A stretch of 64,000 bases of DNA from Microbulbifer aggregans (GTDB lineage Bacteria; Pseudomonadota; Gammaproteobacteria; Pseudomonadales; Cellvibrionaceae), in the NCBI RefSeq assembly GCF_020524005.1, contig NZ_JAIVKK010000005.1, positions 248,001 to 312,000 on the forward strand, given 5' to 3'. Positions 27,513 through 37,322 of this stretch are shown piece by piece. A program made the position numbers and the translations under genes. Numbering within the stretch: position 1 is the first letter of the stretch; each line of letters starts with the position of its first letter. Below the pieces are notes generated by a model, which saw nothing but the letters and a program-made list of their open reading frames with translations, ran no database searches and had not been told where the DNA came from.

Positions 27513-28718
27513 TCAACCTGGCGTCTGCTCACGCTCCAATGACACCCACTGGCCAACCCGAACTTCATTGCCTTTGCCGGGTGCCGCCGGAATATTCTGT
27601 GCCAACAGTAGCGAGCAGGCCGCCATGGCAGCACCGCACCAGAACACGGCTGCAGGAGAGACCAGCCATAAAAGGCCAAACAGCACAGGAATGACCACTG
27701 CTGCAATATGATTGATTGTGAAGCTCACCGCGGCGGAAGAGGCTATATCGCGCTCATCGACGATTTTCTGGAAATAGGTCTTGATGGCAATGGCCATGGA
27801 GAAAAACAGGTGATCGATGATATACAGCGCCGCCGCCGCAGTTGCGGTTTCCACCAGGGCGTAACCACCGAATACGATGATCAAGCCAATGTATTCCAGT
27901 GTCAGTGCGCGGCGCTCACCAAAGCGAACAATAAAACGGCCAATTTTCGGTGCCAGATAAAGGTTCAGCAGGTGATTGGCTATAAACAGCTGAGCAATTT
28001 CGGCAACGCTGTAGTCAAATTTTTCCACCATCAGGAACCCGGCAAATACCACAAAGATCTGCCGCCGCGCGCCACTCATAAACGTCAGTGCGTAGTAGAG
28101 CCAGTAGCGTTTACGCAATATCAGTTTTTTGTGCTGCGCGTGTGGCTGCGCAAATGCCGGGAAGGTTATCCAAAGTGCTGCGACGATCACCACGGTGAGG
28201 CCACCGCCAAGCAGATAGATCCAGGTGTAATCCAGCTGCCACTGGTCAGACATCAGCCATACCAGCCCATAGGCCAACAGCGAGGCAAGGGAACCCACAG
28301 CCATGATCCGGCCGAGCCAGATTGCGGCGCTATCCTTCGGCAGCCACTGTAAAGCAAGCGACGTTTTCAGGGCCTCGTAATAGTGAAACCCCACCGACAT
28401 CAGCAATGTCGTCAGAAGCAGCCCCAATGTACTGGGAAAAAAACCGGTGATCGCTACCCCAATGCCAGTGGCGATCAGCGAGATAAACGCCAGGCGCTGC
28501 TCCCGGATAAGGAGCAATACAAATACAACAGTAAATGCCAGAAAGCCGGGGATCTCCCGTACACTCTGTAACAGGCCGATTTCCGCCCCGGTGAACTGGG
28601 CCCGCTCTATGACGAAATTGTTCAGCAGCGCCTGCCACACGCCAAACGATAGCGGCATCGCCAGGGCGAGCAATAACAGCAGGATTTCCGGGCGGCGCCA
28701 GTTGGGTTTAGCAAACAT
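27513..28718 (-). CDS. MFS transporter
   Basis: A 401-residue major facilitator protein with about 12 hydrophobic segments. The N-terminal half has RAQFTGAEIGLLQSVREIPGF and MSVGFHYYEALKTSLALQW; the second half has GARRQIFVVFAGFLMVEKF. These blocks are those of a conserved but uncharacterised MFS group. Its ATG lies six bases after the stop of the second MFS gene, so the two are co-transcribed. Substrate unknown. Confidence 0.85.
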   Translation of the reverse strand: MFAKPNWRRPEILLLLLALAMPLSFGVWQALLNNFVIERAQFTGAEIGLLQSVREIPGFLAFTVVFVLLLIREQRLAFISLIATGIGVAITGFFPSTLGLLLTTLLMSVGFHYYEALKTSLALQWLPKDSAAIWLGRIMAVGSLASLLAYGLVWLMSDQWQLDYTWIYLLGGGLTVVIVAALWITFPAFAQPHAQHKKLILRKRYWLYYALTFMSGARRQIFVVFAGFLMVEKFDYSVAEIAQLFIANHLLNLYLAPKIGRFIVRFGERRALTLEYIGLIIVFGGYALVETATAAAALYIIDHLFFSMAIAIKTYFQKIVDERDIASSAAVSFTINHIAAVVIPVLFGLLWLVSPAAVFWCGAAMAACSLLLAQNIPAAPGKGNEVRVGQWVSLEREQTPG

Positions 28719-28724
28719 AGAAGG

Positions 28725-29981
28725 TCAGCTCTCGGAGGCTTCCGATTGGTGAATACACAGTTGGCGCAGTGCGCCGCTAAGCCAAGCAAGGACAAACGCA
28801 CCCAAACTGAAAATACCAGCCCACAACAACGTGGTCAGCGGTGCGGCAAATTCACTGATGGCGCCAGCCAGCAAAGCGCCGACAGCAGCGGAGCCAAACA
28901 GCGATAGCTGGTAAATCGAAATGATACGGCTGCGAACCTGTTCCGGCGCCAGCAACTGAACGATTGCCTTGCCCAGTGCGGCGGAAGCTGCGGCCACCGC
29001 GCCCCAGCATGCACACAGAAGCATGAGACCAAATGGCGTAGGTCCAAAGCTGATCGCAATCAGCAGCGCTGCGCTATACAGCAGACACATCAATACGCCC
29101 CGCCCGGGACGTTCGCCCTGCCCCCGCCGCAACATAACGACCGTGGCCGCCACAGTACCGGCAATAAAGGCGATCTGCAGGGTCGCATAATACCCGGCGC
29201 CGCGCCCGTATCCGTCGGCAAGCAGCGGCAGCACAACCAGGAAAACCCCGATGTGCACCAGGCCGTTAAAGCCGACCAGCACGACCAGCTCTGAAATAGC
29301 CCGGCTTTTACCGACTTCAGAAAATCCTTCGAGCAGTGCAAGCGGCAATTTTTGCTGTGAGCGTTCCGGCGCCGGGCCCAGATGCCGCATGGCATAAAAA
29401 AAGATCGCCGCGGCACAGAGCACGGCAATCTGGATCATCAGCAGCAGCTCCGCGCCCCACTGGTCGAAGCGGCTCGCCAACACCATACCGACCGCCTGCC
29501 CACCGTACTGGGCGAGCATCATCCAGGTTACCGTATGCTGCACCCGGCTCTCGCTCACCCGCGCCGCACTGCTGCCGGCAGCCGGGCGGGTACAGCGCTG
29601 CACCAGGTTGTCCCGCGCGGGCTGCAAAAAGGCCGCACAAACCCCCAGGCTCATACCGTAGGCCAGTAGTAGCGGCAAACTCGGCACATAAGCCAGCAGG
29701 AACGTCGCCAGACATGCGTGGCACAACGCGAGACCAAGACAGGAAAGCGCCGCAACCCGGGCCGAATCAAAACGATCGGCAAGTGCGCCACCAAACAGCA
29801 GGAATAACAGATTGGGCAACAACACCGAGGCCTGCACCCAGCCCAGTTGCAAGGCCGGAAGGTCCATCAGGGAAACCGCTATCCACGGCAACAGAACTAC
29901 CTGTAGCCCGGTAGCCAAAGATGTACCGCTATAGCCCAAAAGAAAAGTTCGCAGCCGTGTAGCCAGTGCGGGAAATGCCAT
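28725..29981 (-). CDS. MFS transporter, MFS_3/EntS-like exporter type
   Basis: A 418-residue major facilitator protein with about 12 hydrophobic segments. The motif between helices 2 and 3 reads FGGALADRFDSARV, the classic GxLaDrfGrr form, and RSRIISIYQLSLFGSAAVGALLAGAI lies in the second half, as in the MFS_3 group that includes the enterobactin exporter EntS. No siderophore genes are nearby, so the substrate is open. It forms a two-gene unit with the MFS gene that follows after 6 bp. Confidence 0.83.
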   Translation of the reverse strand: MAFPALATRLRTFLLGYSGTSLATGLQVVLLPWIAVSLMDLPALQLGWVQASVLLPNLLFLLFGGALADRFDSARVAALSCLGLALCHACLATFLLAYVPSLPLLLAYGMSLGVCAAFLQPARDNLVQRCTRPAAGSSAARVSESRVQHTVTWMMLAQYGGQAVGMVLASRFDQWGAELLLMIQIAVLCAAAIFFYAMRHLGPAPERSQQKLPLALLEGFSEVGKSRAISELVVLVGFNGLVHIGVFLVVLPLLADGYGRGAGYYATLQIAFIAGTVAATVVMLRRGQGERPGRGVLMCLLYSAALLIAISFGPTPFGLMLLCACWGAVAAASAALGKAIVQLLAPEQVRSRIISIYQLSLFGSAAVGALLAGAISEFAAPLTTLLWAGIFSLGAFVLAWLSGALRQLCIHQSEASES

Positions 29982-30119
29982 TACAGATTCCGGAAATGCC
30001 GGGAGCTACGCACGATTGATAACGCCGCCTTACCCCAGCTCTAGCGCATTGGGCCACAGGCCCGGGACTTCAGGGCGGCAATTGTCCCACAGAGTCGGCC
30101 CAAATGCGCGCCGCACAAT

Positions 30120-32147
30120 TTAGCGGATAATCCGCATGGGCCAAAAGCTCCGCACGAGGCGTCGCAGTTGTTTCTCCGCCGCAGGGTCACCGGCGTAGGC
30201 CGCTTTTTCATAGGCGGCAGTAATATGCGCCGCCATGGGACCCAGGCGAGGCAGTTCACGAGCTACCCGATGCGCGAACTCACCTGGTGTTTCGCCAGGG
30301 TTTCGCGCCAGCCCGGCGCGCGCCATGCGCCGGCAAAACCGCAGGTATTGTCGGCTCGCGGCCGGCAGGCGGGGGCCACGGCTGCTGATATTCAGCCAGA
30401 TCAGCAAGACTACCAAAGCCAGAATGATCGGCGCCGCCATAAATACCGCCAGTCGCAACGGCGAGATTTCCCCCAGCAAACGCTGCAGGACACCCTGCTG
30501 GCGCTCACTGTCGAAGCTCACCACGGTCTGATACCAGCGGTAATTGATCATGTCCCATTGCAGGCGCAGACGGGAGACAAACCCGATTTTGTGCAGGGGT
30601 AACAGCGAATCCTCCATGAATTCATCGGCAGCCGCCGACTGCAATCCGTCGCGAATCCTTTCGGGAGAAACCGCAGCGGTCGGATCCACCCGCACCCAGC
30701 CGCGCTCGGTCAGCCATATCTCGGCCCAGGCGTGTGCATCATACTGGCGTACCAGCAGGTACTCTTCCTGCTCCACCCATTCCCCACCCTGATAACCGGC
30801 CACCACGCGCGCGGGCACACCGGCCGCACGCATGGTGAACACATAACTGCTGGCGAAATGTTCACAGAACCCCTGGCGGGTACCAAACAGAAATTCATCC
30901 ACTGAATCCGCTCCCAGAACCGGTGGACGAAGGGTGTAGGTAAACCCCTGGTGGAACAGGTCCAGCAGCTCACCGGATATCTGTTCCGGTTGCAGCCCCC
31001 GGGCAATTTGCTTCTCAGCCCACTGCCGCGCATGCGGGTTGCCAGCGGGCGGCAGCTGCAGGTTGCGGCGCCGCTCCCAACTGGTCAGTTCGTCTTGCCC
31101 GGATATGCTTTCCCGCGGCCAGGAGCGCACTTCGTACGCCAGGCGGTTTGCCACGGGCATTTTGTACACCAGCGTGTCATCCGGTGTTTCACGCACACCG
31201 CGGGTTTTCGAATTGGGCCTGGCCATGGCGAACAGCCAGGGGCTGTGCGTCGCTTCCTGAATTACCCGATAGCGATAACGTGGCCCAACCGCAGGTAGCG
31301 GCTGCTCTTCAGATTCAGCACCGCGCTGCAAGCGACTGCGCCCACGGCTCCAGTGGGAAAAGCCGTCACTCACACCCGGCTCACTCCAACGTCGCCCGTC
31401 GAAGTGGGTATACACCAACCCCCGCCAATAGCGCTGCTCCGGGGGAGGCACGGCGCCGTCAAAAGCAATGCGTAATGCCGGCTTGGCGGATTTTGACAGC
31501 TGGCTGAATTCACCGGGACTCATGGAATCACTGATCCCTGTGGTTGCGCTGGCACCGTTCTGTGGCACCGCCCACAGCGGGCCGAGGCGCGGCATAACCA
31601 CAAACAATAGCACCATAACCGGAACCGCCTGAGCCAGTAATTTGGCCGACATACTCAGCGCGCGTTGCGGCCGGGCACTTGCCCGCCCCTGCTGCGCGGC
31701 AAGCGCTGCGGTAATGATCACGGTGCAGAGAATGCCGTACAGTGCGTATGGAATCGTCTGTTCGAACACAAACAGCGTCGCGGCCAGGAAGTACGCCAGC
31801 ATCAGGCTGAGCAGCGCATCCCGGCGACTGACCAGCTCGATATTCTTAAGCGTAAAAGACACCGCCAACAGGGCCACCATCGGCTCCAGCGCAAACCAGC
31901 GCCGGTAAGTAAGTGCCAACCCGGCGATGGCAAGCAATACAGCGATTGACTTAACCAGACGCCCCGGCATTTCCCGACGACCGCGAAAGACTTCAAGACG
32001 CCAGTAAACCGCCAGGCACCAGGCGCCGACCAGCCACAGGGGTAAGTGCGCAAACTGGGGCAACAGTACGGCGAGCTGTGCAGCAAAGATCCACAACAGG
32101 CTCTCGCGCGGCAGCAAAGTGCGCAATTGGCTGTTCGCCGCGTTCAC
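30120..32147 (-). CDS. tgpA: TgpA-type membrane transglutaminase (DUF3488/transglutaminase-like/DUF4129)
   Basis: A 675-residue inner-membrane protein. The N-terminal 190 residues carry about six membrane helices (DUF3488). A periplasmic transglutaminase-like core follows, with the triad Cys428 (RQGFCEHFASSY), His472 (YDAHAWAEIW) and Asp488 (VRVDPTAAV). One further helix lies near 570-590, and a cytoplasmic DUF4129-like tail ends the protein. In Pseudomonas aeruginosa the homologue is an essential or important envelope enzyme encoded with a MoxR ATPase and a DUF58 protein, the same trio seen here. Its start overlaps the DUF58 stop by 4 bp. Confidence 0.92.
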   Translation of the reverse strand: MNAANSQLRTLLPRESLLWIFAAQLAVLLPQFAHLPLWLVGAWCLAVYWRLEVFRGRREMPGRLVKSIAVLLAIAGLALTYRRWFALEPMVALLAVSFTLKNIELVSRRDALLSLMLAYFLAATLFVFEQTIPYALYGILCTVIITAALAAQQGRASARPQRALSMSAKLLAQAVPVMVLLFVVMPRLGPLWAVPQNGASATTGISDSMSPGEFSQLSKSAKPALRIAFDGAVPPPEQRYWRGLVYTHFDGRRWSEPGVSDGFSHWSRGRSRLQRGAESEEQPLPAVGPRYRYRVIQEATHSPWLFAMARPNSKTRGVRETPDDTLVYKMPVANRLAYEVRSWPRESISGQDELTSWERRRNLQLPPAGNPHARQWAEKQIARGLQPEQISGELLDLFHQGFTYTLRPPVLGADSVDEFLFGTRQGFCEHFASSYVFTMRAAGVPARVVAGYQGGEWVEQEEYLLVRQYDAHAWAEIWLTERGWVRVDPTAAVSPERIRDGLQSAAADEFMEDSLLPLHKIGFVSRLRLQWDMINYRWYQTVVSFDSERQQGVLQRLLGEISPLRLAVFMAAPIILALVVLLIWLNISSRGPRLPAASRQYLRFCRRMARAGLARNPGETPGEFAHRVARELPRLGPMAAHITAAYEKAAYAGDPAAEKQLRRLVRSFWPMRIIR

Positions 32148-33154
32148 CGGCTCACCCCCTGCACGGGAAATAATGCCAGCAGGCCCAGTATTTTCTGTTT
32201 GTGCGCAGTGCCAAGGCCCGGCCCGAGGGTATGCCCGGGGATACGCAAACCATAAGGAACCTGCGCTCGCTCGGCTTCCAGCACCCAGGCGCAGAGATTA
32301 CTGAGACGGGTTTCAACATCGCGACCGGCGAGCAGGTCCCAATCGAGCCAGAGACGGGTATCGCTGCCCGTCACGTACTCTTTACTGTTGAGGTCGCGAC
32401 CGCTGGCATACTGTTTCCATGCCACGTGGCGCAGCGAATCTCCGGGCTGATAGCGCTTCAATCCGGCAAAGTCGTCGCCGCCGGTCGCCAACTGTTGCTG
32501 TTGTTCACCCTCCCCCACAGTGGCGCCAATCGGCAGCGGCCCGGCGGATTTGGGTTGTGGATAGACCAGGAACTCCACATTCAGGTCCACCCAGCTCCAA
32601 CACTGAAACAGGCCCAGAGGAAAGCGACTGTCGACGCGAATACGCGGCGCCATCACCCTTCCTCGCTGCACCAATGGCATACCAATGCGTACTTCACCTC
32701 GATCACCGGCACTGTCTACCAGATCAAAGGTGGCTCCCTCTTCAGGCGGCCAGCTGAGTCGTACCCGCTCGTGATGGCGTTTGCCGGTTTTCGCCACTCT
32801 GACCTTGACCTGGCCGTAGTCTCCAGCGAATACCGGCTCGACATCCAGGCGCTGCAATTGCAGTCCGGCCAGGTTGGCAAAGGTGTGTACCGGCATGATG
32901 ATAAACAGGCCTACCAGCAGGAAGGCCAGGGCAAATACGAGGTTGTTTTCATAGTTGGTGCCGAGCAACCAAAGAAGCGCGATCACCAGCAGGAATGCCA
33001 GCCCGGCGCCAGTGGGCAGGATAAAGAGCTTACGGTGATCCAGGGTCACGCTCTGCGCGGGCGGCAATCGCCGGCTGAGCCAGCGCTGCCCTCTTTCCTG
33101 CAGGCGCGAGCTCTGCCACCAACGGTTGCCTTTCGCTGACGATTGGACGTTCAT
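32144..33154 (-). CDS. DUF58 domain protein
   Basis: A 336-residue protein with two N-terminal membrane helices (about residues 43-85) and a DUF58 domain whose signature GDDFAGLKRYQPGDSLRHVAWKQYAS lies near 218-243. DUF58 proteins resemble von Willebrand A domains and act with MoxR ATPases. The ATG at 33154 gives the expected length and starts 13 bp after the moxR stop; a longer frame would begin inside moxR. It overlaps tgpA by 4 bp (ATGA). Confidence 0.9.
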   Translation of the reverse strand: MNVQSSAKGNRWWQSSRLQERGQRWLSRRLPPAQSVTLDHRKLFILPTGAGLAFLLVIALLWLLGTNYENNLVFALAFLLVGLFIIMPVHTFANLAGLQLQRLDVEPVFAGDYGQVKVRVAKTGKRHHERVRLSWPPEEGATFDLVDSAGDRGEVRIGMPLVQRGRVMAPRIRVDSRFPLGLFQCWSWVDLNVEFLVYPQPKSAGPLPIGATVGEGEQQQQLATGGDDFAGLKRYQPGDSLRHVAWKQYASGRDLNSKEYVTGSDTRLWLDWDLLAGRDVETRLSNLCAWVLEAERAQVPYGLRIPGHTLGPGLGTAHKQKILGLLALFPVQGVSR

Positions 33155-33167
33155 CGTGCTACCCACG

Positions 33168-34079
33168 TCAGGCGGCAATGATATCGACCTGGTGCACCAT
33201 CCGCTCCACGAGCTGGGAGCCGTCGACACCGTCACTCTGCAGGCGGTGGCCGGCCACGGAAGGCAATACAGCCTGCAGGTCTTCCGGCAACAAGTGGCCG
33301 CGACCGTGAATCAGTGCCCAGGCGCGCGCGGCATGCAGCAATGCCAGCGCACCGCGGGGGGAGAGGCCGACGGCACATTCCGGGCTCTGGCGACTGTGCT
33401 GAACCAGGCGCTCGAGGTAGTCGAGTAGTGAGTCGGAAGCCTTCACCTGCCTAACGAGGGACTGTAATTTTTTCAATCCCTCAATATTGATACGCGGTTT
33501 CAGTTGTGCCAGTTGTACCCTTGGGTCTACGCCCTGAAACAGGGCCCGCTCGGCTTCACGGGTGGGATACCCGAGGCTGATACGCATCAGGAAGCGGTCG
33601 AGCTGGGATTCAGGCAGCACGAATGTGCCGGACTGTTGCAGGGGGTTCTGGGTAGCAATGACGAAGAAGGGCTCGGGCAGCTGGCGGGTTTCACCGTCGA
33701 TACTGACCTGGCGCTCTTCCATCGCTTCCAGTAGTGCGCTCTGGGTTTTCGGGGAGGAGCGATTGATTTCGTCCGCCAGCAGTAGCTGGCTGAACACGGG
33801 GCCTTCGTGAAAACGGAATTGACCGCTATCCCGCTCGAAAATACTGACGCCGAGAATATCGGCCGGAAGCATGTCACTGGTGAACTGTACCCGGTTGTAG
33901 GAAAGACCGAGCACCTGGGCCAGCGCGTGTGCCAGGGTGGTTTTACCCATTCCCGGCAGGTCTTCGATCAACAGGTGGCCACGCGCCAGGAGGCAGGCCA
34001 GCGCCAGTTTTACCTGGTGCTCTTTTCCCAGGAGTACTTTGCCGATATCGGCAACAATAGCGGAGATAATTTTCTGCAC
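33168..34079 (-). CDS. MoxR family AAA+ ATPase
   Basis: A 303-residue AAA+ protein of the MoxR group. Walker A is EDLPGMGKTTLA at about residues 39-50, Walker B LLLADEINRSSPKTQSALLEAMEE near 102-125, then sensor 1 FFVIATQNPLQQSGTF. The C-terminal lid has GLSPRGALALLHAARAWA. MoxR proteins are chaperone-like and mature partner complexes, here presumably the DUF58 protein and TgpA encoded after it. Its promoter must lie in the 309-bp gap that also holds repeat copy B and the metZ stem-loop. Confidence 0.92.
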   Translation of the reverse strand: MQKIISAIVADIGKVLLGKEHQVKLALACLLARGHLLIEDLPGMGKTTLAHALAQVLGLSYNRVQFTSDMLPADILGVSIFERDSGQFRFHEGPVFSQLLLADEINRSSPKTQSALLEAMEERQVSIDGETRQLPEPFFVIATQNPLQQSGTFVLPESQLDRFLMRISLGYPTREAERALFQGVDPRVQLAQLKPRINIEGLKKLQSLVRQVKASDSLLDYLERLVQHSRQSPECAVGLSPRGALALLHAARAWALIHGRGHLLPEDLQAVLPSVAGHRLQSDGVDGSQLVERMVHQVDIIAA

Positions 34080-34145
34080 GGCAAATCCATTACTGCTCGG
34101 TTTTTCTTCCCCTGCCGCCTAATGGAAGCGTCTCCAGAAAGCACA

Positions 34146-34278
34146 GTGGCGGCCCTGCCTGCGAGGAAAGTTTTCGGGACACGAGCTAGGCGCCCCCCCT
34201 TAACCCATCCATGGGGGCTCTTGCGCGACATCCATGTCGCAGAAGGTCCCAAAAACTTTCTCCGCAGGCAGAGCCTTC
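34146..34278 (+). repeat. Structured palindromic repeat, copy B (divergent)
   Basis: Same architecture as copy A with different stems. The 5' module starts GTGGCGG at 34146. The outer stem pairs 34151-34180 with 34246-34275 (26 of 30 positions). An unusual insert of about 20 bases lies at 34183-34202, ahead of the conserved AACCCATCC and GGGGGCTC of the core (about 34202-34220). The inner hairpin pairs GCGACAT at 34225-34231 with ATGTCGC at 34234-34240. The 3' module reads GAGCCTTC. It sits upstream of moxR. Confidence 0.78.
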
Positions 34279-34328
34279 AATTCGAGGTTCGCAGAGCCTA
34301 GCCCTTCCCCTCGAACGAATAATTAATG

Positions 34329-34354
34329 ATAGGCCCCGACAGAGAGGAGCCTAT
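34329..34354 (-). terminator. Stem-loop after metZ
   Basis: On the minus strand ATAGGCTCC pairs with GGGGCCTAT (one G-T pair) around an 8-base loop, 34 bp after the metZ stop. The tract that follows is AT-rich rather than a pure T run, so terminator strength is uncertain. Confidence 0.5.
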
Positions 34355-34388
34355 TTTCAAAGTTGCAATCCGTGCCATTGTGACCCTT

Positions 34389-35573
34389 TTATACGAGTGC
34401 CGACAAGCCTCTCGCCAGGTCCGCCTTCAGATCCTCTACATTCTCCAGTCCGGCAGAAATCCGGATCAGGTTTTCCGCGATGCCTGCCCGCGCCTTGTCT
34501 TCCTCACTCAGGCGACCATGGGTGGTGGTTGCCGGGTGGACAATCGTGCTTTTCGCATCGCCGAGGTTGGCGGTGACTGAGAAGATCTTGCATGCGTCGA
34601 TCACTTTCCACGCCGCTTCGCGACCACCCTTGACGGTAAAACTGAACACCGCACCAAAACCGTTTTGCTGCGCCGCCGCCAACTGATGTCCAGGATGGCT
34701 GGGCAAGCCGACAAAATTGACCTTCTCGACCGCCGGCTGCTCATTGAGCCACCAGGCGATATCCAGTGCGTTGGTGCAGTGGGCCTGCATACGCAGCTTG
34801 AGGGTTTCCAGACCTTTCAGGAATACCCATGCATTGAACGGGCTCATGCTCGGACCGCAGGTACGCAGGAAGATGACGACTTCGTCCATAACTTCCTTCT
34901 TGCCCACCACAACACCACCCACGCAGCGGCCCTGGCCGTCGAGGAATTTGGTGGCGGAGTGGACGACGATATCGGCACCAAGCGCCAGCGGTTGCTGAAG
35001 GGCCGGGGTGCAGAAGCAGTTGTCGACCACCAGCTGGGCACCGGCGCTGTGGGCCAGGTCGGCCATGGCGCGAATATCAGCAACCTCGCACAGGGGGTTG
35101 GATGGGGTTTCCATAAACAGCAGCTTGGTGTCGCCATCCAGCGCGTCTTTCCACGCCTGGAAGTCGGTCAGGTCAACAAAGGTTACCTTGACGCCAAACT
35201 TCACCATGTAGCGGGTGAATAGCGCAGTAGTGGTGCCAAAAACACTGCGCGAGCAGATCACTTTGTCACCGCTTTTCAGCAATGCCATGCACAGGCTCAG
35301 GATCGCGGCCATGCCACTGGAAGTTGCAACCGCGGCTTCACCACCTTCCATCGCGGCGATGCGCTCTTCGAACATACGCACAGTGGGGTTGGTGTAGCGC
35401 GAGTAGACGTTACCGGGAGACTCTCCGGAGAAACGCGCGGCGGCTTCAGCCGCTGAGGGAAAGACGTAACTTGAGGTGGTGAAAATGGGTTCGGAGTGCT
35501 CGCCCTCCGCCGACCGGCTCTGGCCTGCACGTACCGCCAGAGTTTCCAGTGCGTAGCCGTCGTCTTCAAACAT
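34389..35573 (-). CDS. metZ: O-succinylhomoserine sulfhydrylase
   Basis: A 394-residue PLP enzyme of the Cys/Met metabolism family that makes homocysteine from O-succinylhomoserine and sulfide. VYSRYTNPTVRMFEERIA (about 56-73) and the PLP lysine Lys209 in VVHSATKFLDGQG are visible, with SSGMAA for the phosphate site. The choice of MetZ over cystathionine gamma-synthase rests on length and on its position next to purF, as in Pseudomonas. A terminator separates it from purF, so it likely has its own promoter in the 192-bp gap. Confidence 0.9.
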   Translation of the reverse strand: MFEDDGYALETLAVRAGQSRSAEGEHSEPIFTTSSYVFPSAAEAAARFSGESPGNVYSRYTNPTVRMFEERIAAMEGGEAAVATSSGMAAILSLCMALLKSGDKVICSRSVFGTTTALFTRYMVKFGVKVTFVDLTDFQAWKDALDGDTKLLFMETPSNPLCEVADIRAMADLAHSAGAQLVVDNCFCTPALQQPLALGADIVVHSATKFLDGQGRCVGGVVVGKKEVMDEVVIFLRTCGPSMSPFNAWVFLKGLETLKLRMQAHCTNALDIAWWLNEQPAVEKVNFVGLPSHPGHQLAAAQQNGFGAVFSFTVKGGREAAWKVIDACKIFSVTANLGDAKSTIVHPATTTHGRLSEEDKARAGIAENLIRISAGLENVEDLKADLARGLSALV

Positions 35574-35704
35574 GAATTAACCGTCCCGGGTTTATGTAAT
35601 TGGAGGCGGTAATCTTACCCTATGAAACGGCACAACGCTGAGTGGAAGATACAAATGCGACGGTGCCCGACGTTTCGCCAAGCGATGCCGTTGCTTGCAC
35701 CTAA

Positions 35705-35734
35705 AACAACTCGGCCCACCGATTGGTGGGCCGA
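35705..35734 (-). terminator. Rho-independent terminator of purF
   Basis: TCGGCCCACC-GATT-GGTGGGCCGA at 35711-35734; on the minus strand the stem is followed by a T-rich tract (A-rich on the plus strand at 35704-35710). It lies 32 bp after the purF stop. Confidence 0.9.
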
Positions 35735-35765
35735 ATATGCGATTCAACAACAAAATGAACGGAAA

Positions 35766-37253
35766 TTACATCGAGCTCTGATTGCCCTTGTTTTCCTTCG
35801 CATTGTCGTTGCGTGCAGCGTGCAGGCTATTGAGGTATTCCTCGGTCACGTCACCAGTGATGTACTCACCGTCGAAAACTGAGTTCTCAAACTGCTTGAT
35901 TTCAGTGTTGCCTTCACCGGAAGAAACGATCAGGTCTTCGAGCTCCTGGTAAATCAGCCAGTCTGCGCCGATCTCCTCACGTACCTCTTCCGTGGTACGA
36001 CCGTGGGCTACCAGCTCGGAAGCGGAAGGCATATCGATACCGTATACATTCGGATATTTCACCGCTGGTGCCGCGGATGCGAAGTACACCTTGTTTGCAC
36101 CGGCATCCCGTGCCATCTGGATAATCTGTTTGCAGGTAGTACCACGCACGATGGAATCGTCTACCAGCAGCACATTCTTGCCACGGAATTCCAACTCAAT
36201 CGGGTTCAGTTTCTGGCGCACAGACTTCTTGCGCTGCTTCTGGCCCGGCATGATAAAAGTACGGCCGATATAGCGGTTTTTCACCAGACCTTCACGGAAT
36301 TTCACGCCCAGGCGGTGTGCCGCCATCTGGCCCGCGGAGCGGGAGGAATCCGGGATCGGGATAACCACGTCGATATCGTGGTCGGGGCGCTCACGCAGGA
36401 TTTTCTCCGCCAGGTGTTCACCCTGACGCAGGCGCGCCTTGTGTACAGAGACGCCATCCATGATGGAGTCCGGGCGGGCGAAATATACGTGCTCGAAAAT
36501 GCACGGGCGCAGCTGCGGATTTTCCGCGCACTGCTCGGAGTGCACAGTGCCGTCGAGTTCAATGTAAATACATTCACCCGGTGCCACGTCACGCACCAGG
36601 GTGTAGCCCAGCACGTCCAGCGCTACTGACTCAGAGGCCACCATATACTCGGTGCCGTTTTCAGTTTCGCGCTTACCGTAAACCAGCGGGCGGATCCCGT
36701 TTGGATCGCGGAAGGCAACGACGCCATAGCCGACGATCATCGCCACACAGGCGTAGCCGCCGCGCACACGCTTGTGCACCGCGCGCATGGCGGTAAAGAT
36801 GTCCTGAGCTTTCGGCTGAAGCTCGTGCAGCTTATGCAGCTCGTGGGCGAAAACATTGAGCAGGACTTCGGAGTCGGAGTCCGTATTGATATGTCGCAGG
36901 TCCTGCTGGAAGATTTCTTCGCTCACCTCTTTGACATTGGTGAGGTTGCCATTGTGGGCCATGGCGATGCCGTAAGGGGAGTTCACGTAAAAGGGCTGGG
37001 CCAGCGCCGGACCCGAGCTGCCAGCGGTGGGGTAACGCACATGACCGATACCGAAATTGCCAGTAAGGCGCTGCATATGGCGCGCGCGGAACACGTCGCG
37101 CACCAGGCCGTTCGCCTTCTGCTGGTTCAGACGGTCACCATCACAGGTGACGATACCTGCGGCATCCTGGCCCCGGTGCTGCAGCATAGTGAGCGCGTCA
37201 TATAACTGCAGATTGACGTCACTCTTGCCAACGATTCCAACGATGCCACACAT
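35766..37253 (-). CDS. purF: Amidophosphoribosyltransferase
   Basis: A 495-residue enzyme for the first committed step of purine synthesis (PRPP plus glutamine to phosphoribosylamine). The N-terminal nucleophile Cys2 is in [22 protein letters not shown] and RDPNGIRPL mark the glutaminase domain, and the PRPP motif [16 protein letters not shown] lies near 365-380. It follows cvpA by 69 bp, the order cvpA-purF being common in proteobacteria. Regulation by PurR was not evident in the spacer. Confidence 0.96.
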   Translation of the reverse strand: MCGIVGIVGKSDVNLQLYDALTMLQHRGQDAAGIVTCDGDRLNQQKANGLVRDVFRARHMQRLTGNFGIGHVRYPTAGSSGPALAQPFYVNSPYGIAMAHNGNLTNVKEVSEEIFQQDLRHINTDSDSEVLLNVFAHELHKLHELQPKAQDIFTAMRAVHKRVRGGYACVAMIVGYGVVAFRDPNGIRPLVYGKRETENGTEYMVASESVALDVLGYTLVRDVAPGECIYIELDGTVHSEQCAENPQLRPCIFEHVYFARPDSIMDGVSVHKARLRQGEHLAEKILRERPDHDIDVVIPIPDSSRSAGQMAAHRLGVKFREGLVKNRYIGRTFIMPGQKQRKKSVRQKLNPIELEFRGKNVLLVDDSIVRGTTCKQIIQMARDAGANKVYFASAAPAVKYPNVYGIDMPSASELVAHGRTTEEVREEIGADWLIYQELEDLIVSSGEGNTEIKQFENSVFDGEYITGDVTEEYLNSLHAARNDNAKENKGNQSSM

Positions 37254-37322
37254 ACTTCAGATAACCCCAGTCATATCGAGAAAATAAGGTGAGACCCCGC
37301 GCCGCGTCCAGCAGCCCGAAAA

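Noticed and set aside
30051..30065. GGGCC-ACA-GGCCC mini-palindrome downstream of tgpA
   Set aside because: Short and GC-rich, likely by chance; no T run follows on the transcribed strand.
34080..34388. Possible small gene between moxR and metZ
   Set aside because: The gap is filled by repeat copy B and a stem-loop; no frame has both a ribosome site and plausible composition.
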